NCBI RefSeq assembly: GCF_020829625.1
Contig: NZ_JAIVFX010000016.1
Location: 101,916 to 165,915 of the forward strand
Direction of reading: 5' to 3'
DNA: 64,000 nucleotides
DNA from: Nostoc sp. XA010
GTDB taxonomy: Bacteria; Cyanobacteriota; Cyanobacteriia; Cyanobacteriales; Nostocaceae
Shown: positions 26,989 to 36,259 of the stretch, piece by piece
Position numbering within the stretch: position 1 is the first letter of the stretch
How the letters are laid out: the number at the start of each line of letters is the position of its first letter
Position numbers and translations under genes: made by a program
Notes under the pieces: model-generated
Told to the model about the DNA's origin: nothing
The model's database searches: none
The model's input: the letters and a program-made list of their open reading frames with translations, nothing else

Positions 26989-28347
26989 TTAAGTCCTACC
27001 TTGGCGATAGTTATTCCAGAACAACAGGGGAATACCTGCTGCCACAACTAAAACACCTGCAACTGCTCCCACACCTGTATAAACCAAGCTGGAATAAAGC
27101 AAGTAAGCGCAGACGGCACAAAAGAGTAATGGTGTGAAAGGATAAAATGGCACACGGAATGGGCGCACTATGTGGGGTTCGCGGATTCGCAATACTAGCA
27201 GTGATATCCCGGAAAGCAAGAAGAAGAACCAAAATATCGGGGCGGTGTAATCCACCATTGTTTCAAAGCCTTTGCGGGTGAGCGTGCCTAAAAAAACCAG
27301 TCCTAAGGCGATCGCAGCTTGCAACAATAAGGCATGGGTAGGAGTACTAGGACGTTGTTGCCAGCGTCCCATAAAACCAAATAGCGAAAAATCCTGTCCC
27401 AGTGCGAAATTGGTACGCGCTCCGGTAAATATTGTGGCGTTCGTTGCTCCCAAAGTAGCGATCGCAATCAATACACTGATAAACAAGGCTCCTGGTGCGC
27501 CCCAAAGAGAGCGCATTAAATCTGCGGCTACTGCTTCTGACTGGGCCATGTTTGCTAATCCCAATCCCCGCAGGTAAGCCAGATTGATGAGTAAGTAAAT
27601 GGCAGTGATAATGCCAATACTCCACATTAGCGATCGCACAATATTACGTCGTCCATCCTGAATTTCTGCCGAGATGTAAGCTGCTTCATTCCAACCGCCG
27701 TAAGAGAGCAGCACAAACACCATCCCCAATCCCCACGTTCCTGATGATGTAGATTCCACAGGGGCGGCAGAATTAGGAATGGCGGTAAGCCCAAGAATTA
27801 CTACCAGCAACAAACCTAGAACTTTCGCAGCACTCAGCAAGTTTTGTGTCCACTTACCCTGCTGCAAACCGATGATGTTCAAAGCAGTTAAAAGTGCGAT
27901 CGCTATGGCTGCATAAATAGAAGACGAAAACGTTCCTAGCCGCCATATCTGAGAAACATAATCGCCAAAAACAAATGCCAACAGGGCAATGGAACCAGTT
28001 TGAATCACTGTCATCCGCGCCCAGGCAAATAAAAAGGCGACTCCCCGCCCGAATGCACGTTTCAAATAATTGTAGGCACCACCAACATCGGGATAGACAG
28101 TGGCTAACTCTGAATAGCACAGCGCTCCTACCAGAGATATCACACCACCAATTAGCCAAAAAAGTAGTACAGCAATATCACTACCTGCTTGATTTGCCAC
28201 TAAAGCCGGGGTTTCAAAAATCCCCGCCCCGATGACAATACCGACAATCAGAGCCACTGCGTCTGGTAATGTTAGCGATGGCTTGGGTGCTGCTACTTCA
28301 GTTGTTGCTGTTTGTTGAAGCAAATTGTAGTCTTTACGTCTACTCAC
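26989..28347 (-). CDS. APC family amino acid permease
   Basis: 452 residues with about twelve membrane segments. The family signature is near the N-terminus: LTLPDAVALIVGIVIGAGIFETPALVANQAG, then GALCYSELATVYPDVGGAYNYLKRAFG. These are the unwound TM1 and TM2 of the LeuT-like fold in amino acid-polyamine-organocation transporters. The family moves amino acids or amines by proton symport or exchange; the substrate cannot be read from sequence. A likely partner gene is not seen next to it. Confidence 0.88.
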   Translation of the reverse strand: MSRRKDYNLLQQTATTEVAAPKPSLTLPDAVALIVGIVIGAGIFETPALVANQAGSDIAVLLFWLIGGVISLVGALCYSELATVYPDVGGAYNYLKRAFGRGVAFLFAWARMTVIQTGSIALLAFVFGDYVSQIWRLGTFSSSIYAAIAIALLTALNIIGLQQGKWTQNLLSAAKVLGLLLVVILGLTAIPNSAAPVESTSSGTWGLGMVFVLLSYGGWNEAAYISAEIQDGRRNIVRSLMWSIGIITAIYLLINLAYLRGLGLANMAQSEAVAADLMRSLWGAPGALFISVLIAIATLGATNATIFTGARTNFALGQDFSLFGFMGRWQQRPSTPTHALLLQAAIALGLVFLGTLTRKGFETMVDYTAPIFWFFFLLSGISLLVLRIREPHIVRPFRVPFYPFTPLLFCAVCAYLLYSSLVYTGVGAVAGVLVVAAGIPLLFWNNYRQGRT

Positions 28348-28867
28348 ATTACTTCCTTATTAGTGTTGAGTGGGGACTTGCCGCTTTGTTTCATCTTTTT
28401 TTGCAGTGTTTTACCTATATCTCTATGGTTTAAAACAAATGTGACTCAAAAATGACAATCATCAGAGATATGCCTTCAAACGGTAATATCCATCTCGCCA
28501 CATTCAGATCAATCTCTCTACAGCGATCGCTTCAATTTCTGTTGCTAGACAACATCTATGGTTTTCATAACAATGGCAACTTAATGTGAGACAAGGAACA
28601 ATGCCCCAGTTTCCTGTTAAGTCCCTAATGTCACCTATCTACCTCTGATTTCCTTCAGAAGTATTTACATTGTTAACTTGTCTTAATTCTGGTAACAGGC
28701 TAGAAAATCTCACTCAATAAAACGTCTTCCTTGAGTGGTATTTATAGTAGTCTATAGAATGATTGACTAATAACAGGAATCGTGCATTATTTTATCAAAT
28801 AGCTAGAGAAAGCGATCGCCTAAAACTTCAGATTAAATAACAAAAATCTTTTTTTACTTTTATTCCT
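28348..28867. other. intergenic region, nothing recognised
   Basis: 520 bases upstream of the permease and downstream of the small membrane protein gene. It holds HIP1 sites but no gene, hairpin or repeat I can support. Confidence 0.4.
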
Positions 28868-29296
28868 TTAGTATCTGCTACTGGGAAAAAGTAAAATATC
28901 TATCAATTCGCCAATCACTAAACCTAATATTGCTATGACTGTTAAAATCCAAAATGAATCTAGCTTGTCGAAGCCAGAAAAGCGCATTTCCAAATCAGCT
29001 AGAAGCGTAGTTGCTAGGGGTATGAGAAAAAGCCTTAATAATAGCGACCAAGTTGCTACAAAAGCAATTGATATACTTAAAAATAATATAACAGCTAAAC
29101 TTTTAGACCCAAATTCAACTAAACGCTCTAACCAAGAAATACTTTTCCGCACTACAGCTATAACCATAGCAGCGACAAAAGCTCCTACTAACCAAATAAT
29201 ATGATGAGCAGCAAGATACCATCCCAGGAGAGTGTAAGCCAGCCATAGTAATACTAAAGGCATCAAAGGAATCCTATTAAAAAATTCCGCATTCAT
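28868..29296 (-). CDS. small integral membrane protein, unknown function
   Basis: 142 residues with about four hydrophobic segments (LMPLVLLWLAYTLLGWYLA, IIWLVGAFVAAMVIAVV, LAVILFLSISIAFVATW, FWILTVIAILGLVIGELIDILL). No known domain is recognised; it looks like a cyanobacterial conserved hypothetical. ATG at 29296. It stands alone. Confidence 0.6.
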   Translation of the reverse strand: MNAEFFNRIPLMPLVLLWLAYTLLGWYLAAHHIIWLVGAFVAAMVIAVVRKSISWLERLVEFGSKSLAVILFLSISIAFVATWSLLLRLFLIPLATTLLADLEMRFSGFDKLDSFWILTVIAILGLVIGELIDILLFPSSRY

Positions 29297-30456
29297 ACTG
29301 CTAAGGCTTGTAAAAATACCAAGTTAATATCTTAATTGTAGTCAAACTTTGTTACCACTTAAACATCTAAATATATCAACTTTGCTCAGGATATTCCTCT
29401 ACCTACAGGACAAATTTAAGGACATACTCTTTCGTTGTGATAAAAAAATGTATATAGGTCTAGTTAATGTTTCTATCGGAATATCTGAGCCTTAGACGCC
29501 TAGAAGGTAATACGCTTAGGTTAGCGTCAAAACCTTAAGTTGCGTAGGTTTAGTTGAGGGATAAACCCAACAGTTCGGGGGCTTTGTTGGGTTAAGCAAA
29601 GCGTAACCCAACCTACAATTTTTTATAAAGCCAAGCGTATCGGCTTACAAGGTCTATAACAACAACAGCTTACTAAATAGTAAAACTTGTACTTAGTAAA
29701 TTAAAGTTATATTTAAAACATAAGTTACTGATTTAAGAACAAAATTACTAGATTCTAAAATACTAGTAAGGTATAAGTAAATTGATTTTGATTCTCAGCT
29801 ATTTGCCATGAAATTTAATCAAGAGGTAGTTACAATTCACCGTGTACAACTTTGACAACTGTCCACAATAGTGTTGCATGTCTCAAGCTCATGGTAATAT
29901 TATTTTACTGTTAGGAGATATTATTTTATACATCAAGTTTAAAACATGCTGAAACAGTTAGTTAGGTGCGCTACCTTCAAAAAAGAAAAATTATTCAATC
30001 CACCAAGGAAATCCACAAAAGCGCTAACGTGCAAAGCACAGAGCTTTTAGAATTATGCTTATATAAGGTACTAAATAGCTCACAAAGGCCTCTTTGAAAA
30101 ATCATTAGAGCTAGCTAAGAACGCATAAAAGCCTCTTAAAATGGCAAAAAATTAGACAAGAGTAAATAGAAAAGTTTTGACACTAAGTCAGTTGTTTTTC
30201 GTATATGTAAAAATATCGAAAAGCCAAATTTGTCTTGTCAATAAGACACTAATATTATGTGTTTTATTTTAGATGCTGATTTCTCTTTGTGGGTAGTTAC
30301 CTATATAAAATCCCTATTTCATTGTCGAAAACTTAAGCTACCTCGACCAAATGAGGCAAACACTTAAATCTAAAAAATGATTTAGGACTGCTAGATCAAT
30401 CTTGATTTAGTAATGACTCGATTCTTAACAACGTCAGCAAAAGTAACAGGAAAAAC
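29297..30456. other. 1.16-kb intergenic region with one GGGTT-type repeat
   Basis: No gene found. A dispersed repeat lies at 29544-29616: GTAGGTTTAGTTGAGGG opposite AACCCAACCTAC, with AACCCAACAG and TTGTTGGGTT nested inside. The remainder is AT-rich. Promoter elements for the exported-protein gene at 30457 should lie near its end. Confidence 0.5.
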
Positions 30457-31098
30457 ATGAATATTATTGTTCGTTTGGTTGGAGCGATCGCTCTCCAAAT
30501 ATCTGCGATCGCTACAATGTCTACTATGGCAATGGCTAATGACAAGCCTCTACGTGTCGATACCCAGCAGGCCCCTACTGCTGCTCAACAAAAAACAACG
30601 CAGAGGATTTGCTCTTTAGATCCCATTGATAATTTATTACCTCCAGTACAGGCAAAGGCAAGTAATTCTTTGCTTTCTTACCTTGCAGAACAGGGTTTTA
30701 TACAGAATCAAGAGGGTTCTTGGGTCTGTTATGCGAACGATCCTAAAAAAGAAGGGCGTTACTTTACCCTATTTAAGGTTAAACAAGTTGATGGCAGGCT
30801 CATAGCAAGTTCTTTCCTAGATGAGGGCAGTCTGATTCAGGGACAGGAAAATCGTAGTTTGGACTTCTTTATGATGCTGATTAAGCGTCATACGAATACT
30901 AGTCCAGAGAACCGTCAAGGTATACGTAGGTATTTAGAAGCCTTTGTCTCGTTAGTAAAAGAAGGCAAGATCAAACCTACACGTCGTGGGTTTCTTTTCG
31001 ACCAACCAAACCGGGGATTGGTCTTATATCACACGCTCTCATCAGGAAATCTCAAAGGTACCGGAATCACGATCAACATTTCTTTACCTAAGAGTTGA
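30457..31098 (+). CDS. exported protein of unknown function
   Basis: 213 residues. A signal peptide runs to about residue 27 (LVGAIALQISAIATMSTMAMA, then ND). The mature part has two cysteines (in QRICSLDP and SWVCYAND) that could pair, and a basic C-terminal half (HTNTSPENRQGIRRYLEAFV, KPTRRGFLFDQPNRGL). No domain is recognised. ATG at 30457 with CAGG six bases upstream. A second unknown exported protein follows 245 bases later on the same strand, so the two may be related in function. Confidence 0.6.
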   Translation: MNIIVRLVGAIALQISAIATMSTMAMANDKPLRVDTQQAPTAAQQKTTQRICSLDPIDNLLPPVQAKASNSLLSYLAEQGFIQNQEGSWVCYANDPKKEGRYFTLFKVKQVDGRLIASSFLDEGSLIQGQENRSLDFFMMLIKRHTNTSPENRQGIRRYLEAFVSLVKEGKIKPTRRGFLFDQPNRGLVLYHTLSSGNLKGTGITINISLPKS

Positions 31099-31343
31099 AT
31101 GAATTAGGTAGTGGGGAGTGAAATGGGTATAGATGGGGATTCAAACCTCACTCAACTCGTAAAGAAATTTTCTCCCAATCCCTAATCGTAGCTACCAAGG
31201 ATAGGAATGCTGTTTGCAGACTCGGTGAGTCTGCGGTATTGCTGCGACCCATTGGATTTATAGAGCTATTAATATCAACCCCACGGACTGAAAGAGGGAC
31301 GTGAACAACCAATGAAATTGCTGTCATTTAGTGGAGGTGCATC

Positions 31344-32687
31344 TTGCCTAAATCAATCGTTCAAAGAATTGCAATGCCGTTCGCAAAGCGTTTGTCTGCG
31401 ACACGCTGCGCGAACGTAGAGAAGGGGGTTCGGTTTGCGACCATCGTATTCTCATCTATTGCAGTAGTACTGACTACGTGTCAGTCTAGTTTTGCACAGC
31501 TCAATATTGGACGCTATGGTATCCAGCAAGGACTGGAGTATGAGTATCTCCAGTACCAAATCAATAACCAGAATCTGAGCCAGATGCGAGTCATTCCTGG
31601 ATGTGATGTGGGATTTGGTCTGACCTGCAATAAAACTGGCTCGGTAATCCAGCGATTACTGGATTTAAACGACGGGACTAGCTATCAAAACCTCTTGATA
31701 CGAGCAGCTGGTGGGGAAGAAAACTTCCAGAATTTCGCTAGCTTTTACGGTAACAATCCCAACCTCTCTGAGGTGCCTTACGCCTCATTTTGGAGAAACC
31801 AATCCCCCGCAATCATGGATAGTTCCCAATACCTTCTTGGACAACCTGTTGGTCGGAATCCAGTAGAAGGACTCGGACTTGTAACCAAGCAGTTCTACTG
31901 GTCACCATACTCAGGAACCAATAACTCGGTTAGTCTCCGTAATGGATTACTAGACTTGAAGTTGTCATACGGACGACTACTCTTTGAGGAAGCCTCAAAA
32001 ATCCCTAACATTAAGGAGCAGATTCAGTCTTTAGGTCTGTCGCCAGAGATGACGAATTTCTATTTCAATAAAATCTCTACAGGCTTGAATGCGTTGAATT
32101 CTGGAAATCAAAACCAACTCCAACAGAGGATTTTTGAAGTACTATCGTTTCCATACTCTGAAAATGGTGGGGAACTCGGACGTCCCATTAACGCGATTCC
32201 ACAGGAATTTAGTCAGATATTGGGAGAAGATATCCCAGGAGATATATTGCTGAGTGATAATCCACTAGCGTTGGATGGAGAAGTAATGGGCCTCGATACT
32301 TCCCCTGCCTCTATGGGAGATGTTTTGGTACAAGACAGTCCTGATTCCTTTCCACTCTGGCCAATATTCGGAATTGGGGGTCTTGCTTTAATTCTGCTTC
32401 TACTAATGAATGGCGATAGTTCCTCAGCTCAAGCATCTGTTTCATCTGTTTCTTCGGGAAATACACCTTTGTCTCTCACTAGCACAGGCGAATGCGATCT
32501 GACTCCCAGTGGTAATGCTCCCGATCACACACAGATCATTGAGGTTCCGTGTAATGTTACTCCTAAAACCCCTATGGAAGTGAAGAAGGTAGTGGAGCCA
32601 TCAATGATCAAAGCGCTTATATTGCTAATTGTTTTACTATGCATAGTCGGTTACAAACACCGCTCTTTAAAAATCCGTAATTCATAG
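31344..32687 (+). CDS. exported membrane-anchored protein of unknown function
   Basis: 447 residues from a TTG at 31344 preceded by GGAGG six bases away; an internal ATG exists at 31374. The N-terminal 30 codons include palindromic repeat DNA (31379-31417). After that comes a signal-like segment (RFATIVFSSIAVVLTTCQSSFAQ read in two parts). Mature features: a Tyr/Asn-rich region, a cysteine pair in PGCDVGFGLTCNK, two C-terminal hydrophobic segments (FPLWPIFGIGGLALILLLLM, about 338-357, and MIKALILLIVLLCIVGY, about 419-435), and another cysteine pair between them. No family recognised. Confidence 0.6.
   Translation: MPKSIVQRIAMPFAKRLSATRCANVEKGVRFATIVFSSIAVVLTTCQSSFAQLNIGRYGIQQGLEYEYLQYQINNQNLSQMRVIPGCDVGFGLTCNKTGSVIQRLLDLNDGTSYQNLLIRAAGGEENFQNFASFYGNNPNLSEVPYASFWRNQSPAIMDSSQYLLGQPVGRNPVEGLGLVTKQFYWSPYSGTNNSVSLRNGLLDLKLSYGRLLFEEASKIPNIKEQIQSLGLSPEMTNFYFNKISTGLNALNSGNQNQLQQRIFEVLSFPYSENGGELGRPINAIPQEFSQILGEDIPGDILLSDNPLALDGEVMGLDTSPASMGDVLVQDSPDSFPLWPIFGIGGLALILLLLMNGDSSSAQASVSSVSSGNTPLSLTSTGECDLTPSGNAPDHTQIIEVPCNVTPKTPMEVKKVVEPSMIKALILLIVLLCIVGYKHRSLKIRNS
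31379..31417. repeat. palindromic repeat inside the 5' coding region of the exported protein
   Basis: GTTCGCAAAGCG is opposed by CGCTGCGCGAAC about 20 bases on. This GCAAAGC...GCGCGAACG type of sequence is a dispersed repeat otherwise found between genes. Here it is read through as MPFAKRLSATRCANVEKG. Confidence 0.55.
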
Positions 32688-33647
32688 CAGCTTTAATTTT
32701 TGTAAGGGTACAGTAATAATCATTGGTGTCATAAGGTAAAAGTCATGTCTCGCATGGAACTAAAGTTCCATGCGGGTGAGGGAGCCAGCAGTTAAGCTAT
32801 CTCTAGGCTTTTTTTGACACGTATGAGTAATACTGTGCCCCTACAGTACAAGTCTATTTACCTGGCGATCGCTTGTAAAAGTATTCAGGGCTTACGCAAC
32901 TGGCAATACTGCGTAGGTTTTGCCTAAAAAATAACTTTAATGTAGGTTAGGTTGAGGAATATAGACCCTTTCGCGGATCGTCTCGTAAAGTCGTCTTTAG
33001 ACAACTTTCATCACTATTAGACTCAGAATTCATTCTAAGGCGGGCTAGATGAGCACTCCAAAAGCCCCATCTTCAGCGAAAACTTTCTACTAGATAAGCT
33101 GCTAATAACTTACAAAGTAGAATGGTTTTGAGGTTCAGAAACTTTTAAAATTATTTTTGCGTATATTTTAACCTAAAAGCATCTATTTCTAAGCTCATAA
33201 TCTAATTTCTCTCCTTGGGTATATAACTTAAAAATATAAGCAAAACTCTTGACAGATATGGCTGAAGTTTTATTTTGCTAAACCTATAATTAAACCCCTA
33301 TAAACATTAGAAGTTGAACTACTGAAAAATCTGTAGTGATTTGTTTATTAAAAAACAGATCAACGAGCATAAACTCTAAATATCATTATTCGCCAAAATA
33401 TTTTGATATTTACATCTCTGATATGAAAGATTTATAAATTTGTCATGATTTAGCTAAAATCAAGTCTTGTTTATAGAATTATGCTGAATTTTATTCCGCG
33501 AAAAATTTCTATATATTCCTACAGATACAGTGCTATCAACCTAATTGCGATGACACAGTAATAGTCAGGATATATTTCCAAATAACTAGTTAGTTAACTG
33601 GCTAGCAAAAATCAAGATATTAAAGACATATAGTAAAGGTAAATAAT
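32688..33647. other. 960-bp intergenic region with one strong hairpin
   Basis: CGCATGGAAC (32751-32760) and GTTCCATGCG (32765-32774) form a perfect 10-bp stem with a TAAA loop. It lacks a T run, so it may be a repeat or an RNA element. The rest is AT-rich with no gene recognised. The promoter of the gene at 33648 should lie in the last part. Confidence 0.5.
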
Positions 33648-34037
33648 ATGTATCATCCTCAAATGTTGCCAACAAATGTAGCAGCCAATAGTAACTTACA
33701 TCAAGTAATCGTGAGTGAAGCAACAAAAGATAAAGCACAAACGCATGAATTAACTATTACTGATGTAGTGATATCTTTATCGCCTGTTGGCTTTGTAATT
33801 AGTTGGATGGTTTTTTTCCTAATATTGCGAAAAATCCAGGCATTTTTAGATTATAAAATGGTGTTTCCTGCCAAAGCTTTACACAAACTTCCTTGTAAAA
33901 ACTGTAGCTTTTATTCCAATAATCATTATCTAAAATGTGCGGTAAACCCTTCTATAGTTCTCACTGAAGAAGCGATGAATTGCTCTGAATACTCACCCAG
34001 CAAAAAAGATTCTTCCTCCAAAAATCCTTTTGTCTAG
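33648..34037 (+). CDS. membrane protein with C-terminal four-cysteine motif
   Basis: 129 residues. One membrane segment (VVISLSPVGFVISWMVFFLIL, about 41-61). A C-terminal domain follows with LPCKNCSFYSNNHYLKCAVNP then MNCSEY: a CxxC, a single Cys and a later Cys. The spacing suggests metal binding or disulfides. The motif recurs in small conserved cyanobacterial hypotheticals as I remember them. The function is unknown. ATG at 33648. Confidence 0.65.
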   Translation: MYHPQMLPTNVAANSNLHQVIVSEATKDKAQTHELTITDVVISLSPVGFVISWMVFFLILRKIQAFLDYKMVFPAKALHKLPCKNCSFYSNNHYLKCAVNPSIVLTEEAMNCSEYSPSKKDSSSKNPFV

Positions 34038-34261
34038 ATATAATAATTATTAATCTGATACCACACGAGTAACAGAAGCTACATATTAAGTAAGTTCTTT
34101 AGCTGGTAACGCCTTGGTTTGGATAGCGATCGCCTGTCTTTTTCCGTCACGTTTATCTAGCTGTACCCTGATTAAGTTGAATTACTAACTAAGTGGGATA
34201 AGTACCGAAAGTGCTATATCTTCGTAATGCACCGCAATAGTTGAAGATGGTACGTTACTAC

Positions 34262-34828
34262 TTACCCATTATTCAGCTTAGTTTTAATCTGTCTGTAGAT
34301 AGCTGCAATGTTGCGAGCATCATCAATGCCACGATGGTGTGTACCTTTTAATTCTATCCCCAACTCATTGAGAGCCTGTGCCATGCCAAATTTTTTAGAC
34401 ACACCAAGATAATCTGAAAACTCCTCTTTGATATTGATGTGTTCGAAACTAAAAGGATAAGGGAAATTATGAAACGCGCAATCTTGAATAAATTGCTTTT
34501 TATCGTAATTGCCCCAAGAACAAAAAATATGATTGGGAAATGAAGAAATCCATTCTTTGAAGCGAGAAATTGCCTCTATAAATTTTGGTGCTTTGTCAAC
34601 ATCTTGCTGACGAATACTAGTCAATTCGGTGCAAAAACCTGTTAGTTGCGGATGTCTCACAGGTTGAATGAATTGCTGAAACTCGGAATCAATTTCCCAG
34701 GTTGTTCGATTGAGCATCACTGCACCAATTTCGATAATTTCCATTTCATGGCGGGGAATAGTTCCACTGTCAGAGCATGTAGCCTCTAAATCGGCTATCA
34801 AATAATAGTGGGATATTTTAATTTCCAT
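34262..34828 (-). CDS. DEDDh 3'-5' exonuclease (ERI-1-like)
   Basis: 188 residues. RNase H-fold exonuclease with the acidic set in order: DLEAT (Asp13, Glu15) in motif I, Asp109 in WGNYDKKQF, and HHRGIDDARN with His165 and Asp170, the DEDDh arrangement. The N-terminal layout (IADLEATC, EIIEIGAV) resembles ERI-1/KapD-type exonucleases, which trim RNA 3' ends, rather than DnaQ. The natural substrate is unknown. ATG at 34828. The next minus-strand gene ends 52 bases upstream of this start. Confidence 0.88.
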   Translation of the reverse strand: MEIKISHYYLIADLEATCSDSGTIPRHEMEIIEIGAVMLNRTTWEIDSEFQQFIQPVRHPQLTGFCTELTSIRQQDVDKAPKFIEAISRFKEWISSFPNHIFCSWGNYDKKQFIQDCAFHNFPYPFSFEHINIKEEFSDYLGVSKKFGMAQALNELGIELKGTHHRGIDDARNIAAIYRQIKTKLNNG

Positions 34829-34880
34829 ATTAGATATTAGTAATAAATTATATTTTTATTTAGCGATCGATATAGGGAAT

Positions 34881-35342
34881 TTAGATTGATGAAAAAGGTT
34901 TAACCCAACGAAATTGAATAGCGACATTAAGAGCAATTGCAGCCAACGCAAACCACAACACACTTTCTCCCGCCAACACCAAAAAAGGCCAAATTGTGCT
35001 ATTAGAATTCCAGCCAAGTTCTATCTGAGTTAATCCCCGCACCAAGCCAAAGGCCAGTACACCACCAGCTTTGAGTTGGGGATTTTTATCTGAGCGGATG
35101 ATATAGCGGTAGGTGACACCAAATAGTAAGCCAGTAAAAGTTGCAACTGCACCACTTACACACAAGTGCCAGTCAAGATCATTTTGCAGACATGCGAGTG
35201 TCTGAAAATACTTTGCCAGTACGAAAGTATTCAACAGACTAGAAAGAGCAAAAGCAAAACACACAGATAAACCCCCAACTATTCCAGCTTTTAGGGATTC
35301 TAAGCGTTCTGCCATCAGTTGAGGATCTAAAATTGAGTTCAC
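34881..35342 (-). CDS. conserved membrane protein, unknown function
   Basis: 153 residues with about four hydrophobic segments (AGIVGGLSVCFAFALSSLLN, GAVATFTGLLFGVTYRYI, GVLAFGLVRGLTQIELGW, FLVLAGESVLWFALAAIAL). It looks like a cyanobacterial conserved hypothetical. ATG at 35342. Located 52 bases upstream of the exonuclease gene on the same strand, so the two may share a transcript. Confidence 0.65.
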   Translation of the reverse strand: MNSILDPQLMAERLESLKAGIVGGLSVCFAFALSSLLNTFVLAKYFQTLACLQNDLDWHLCVSGAVATFTGLLFGVTYRYIIRSDKNPQLKAGGVLAFGLVRGLTQIELGWNSNSTIWPFLVLAGESVLWFALAAIALNVAIQFRWVKPFSSI

Positions 35343-35429
35343 TCTATATAGATAGGGATTAGATATTGGGATTTTCCTTACTCTTCAGTATGATAAATGC
35401 TAGAGCAGCTTTGTAATTAAATCCTGCTC

Positions 35430-35562
35430 TTATGTGGGAATTTTGATGATAAACTCGGTTCCCACGCCTAGTTGAGAATTCACATCTAATACACCTTTGT
35501 GTTTCTCTACAACTATTTGATATGCGATTGACAAGCCAAGCCCAGTACCTTTCCCAACGAAC
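35430..35562 (-). pseudogene. histidine kinase remnant (end of HATPase domain)
   Basis: On the minus strand the frame reads VGKGTGLGLSIAYQIVVEKH, then NSQLGVGTEFIIKIPT and a stop at 35430. This is the G2-box-to-end part of a sensor kinase ATPase domain. Immediately upstream there is an in-frame stop and no kinase-like sequence, so the rest is deleted. Confidence 0.75.
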
Positions 35563-35847
35563 TATCAAGAGGGAAAGCGCGATCGCTAATTTTTTACATT
35601 TGTCTTTATTAATGCCTGAAGTACTAGCGTACCAAGAAAAAATGGTGTATCGTTTGCGACGACGATAGCGAGTCCGTGTACCACTTCGTGCAAGCAAGCT
35701 ACGCGCAGCGTCTCGTAGAGAGCGTCATAGCCCGTCGTAGACATCGCACGTCCAACTTATAATCTTATTTATAAACAAATCTGAGCCTGCCCAATCCCTG
35801 TATGATAAATATTAGAAACCTTTTGTAATTATTTGAAAAGCAGGACT
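35563..35847. repeat. intergenic DNA with GC-rich dispersed repeats
   Basis: Around 35660-35750 the sequence (AAGCTACGCGCAGCGTCTCG) belongs to the ACGC/GCGT-rich repeats that also appear near 39410-39480 and 57783-57870. The promoter of petN must be in the last 80 bases. Confidence 0.45.
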
Positions 35848-35937
35848 ATGGAGATTTTGACACTAGGTTGGGTATCACTGTTAGTTGTGTTTACTTGGTC
35901 AATTGCAATGGTAGTTTGGGGACGTAACGGACTCTAG
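35848..35937 (+). CDS. petN: cytochrome b6f complex subunit 8 (PetN)
   Basis: 29 codons. The peptide MEILTLGWVSLLVVFTWSIA continues MVVWGRNGL, nearly identical to PetN across cyanobacteria and chloroplasts. It is a single-span small subunit needed for assembly and stability of the cytochrome b6f complex in the thylakoid membrane. ATG at 35848, with AGGA seven bases before. The next small gene starts 7 bases after its stop. Confidence 0.95.
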   Translation: MEILTLGWVSLLVVFTWSIAMVVWGRNGL

Positions 35938-35944
35938 AGGCATC

Positions 35945-36106
35945 GTGGAAAGCCCATTTTTGAGTATTTTAACAATAGTAGCCGTAGTGCTACTCGTACT
36001 AGTCACTGGTGGTATTGGTTATTTGACCGTGGCAGATTGGCGCGATCGCCGTCGCCGAGATGATGACAAACGCAGCAGCCGCAGCGCCACTCCCAAGCGG
36101 CGATAA
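35945..36106 (+). CDS. 53-residue membrane protein downstream of petN
   Basis: GTG start at 35945. One membrane span (FLSILTIVAVVLLVLVTGGI) followed by a strongly basic tail (WRDRRRRDDDKRSSRS, ends KRR). It starts 7 bases after petN, so it should be co-transcribed. It is not a b6f subunit I know. The positive-inside rule places the tail in the cytosol. Its coding character, tight linkage and clear topology support it being real. Confidence 0.65.
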   Translation: MESPFLSILTIVAVVLLVLVTGGIGYLTVADWRDRRRRDDDKRSSRSATPKRR

Positions 36107-36132
36107 TTTTCTCGTGGTTGAGAAATGTTTTT

Positions 36133-36161
36133 GTAGGGACACGATAATATCGTGTCCCTAC
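36133..36161. repeat. palindromic repeat after the petN operon
   Basis: GTAGGGACACGAT and its exact inverse around AAT (29 bases). It follows the small membrane gene by 26 bases and is followed by a short T-rich run (ACTATTTTTC), so it may also terminate that operon. Confidence 0.65.
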
Positions 36162-36259
36162 ACTATTTTTCTAGCATTCCCAGAAAATAACTGTTACCTT
36201 TGCGATCGCAACGGGAATCATGAGATAGAAGACTTTCAATATTTCAAGTCCCACTGGGA

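Noticed and set aside
35359..35697. 112-codon minus-strand frame
   Set aside because: It is out of frame with the kinase remnant that occupies the same bases and has no protein features.
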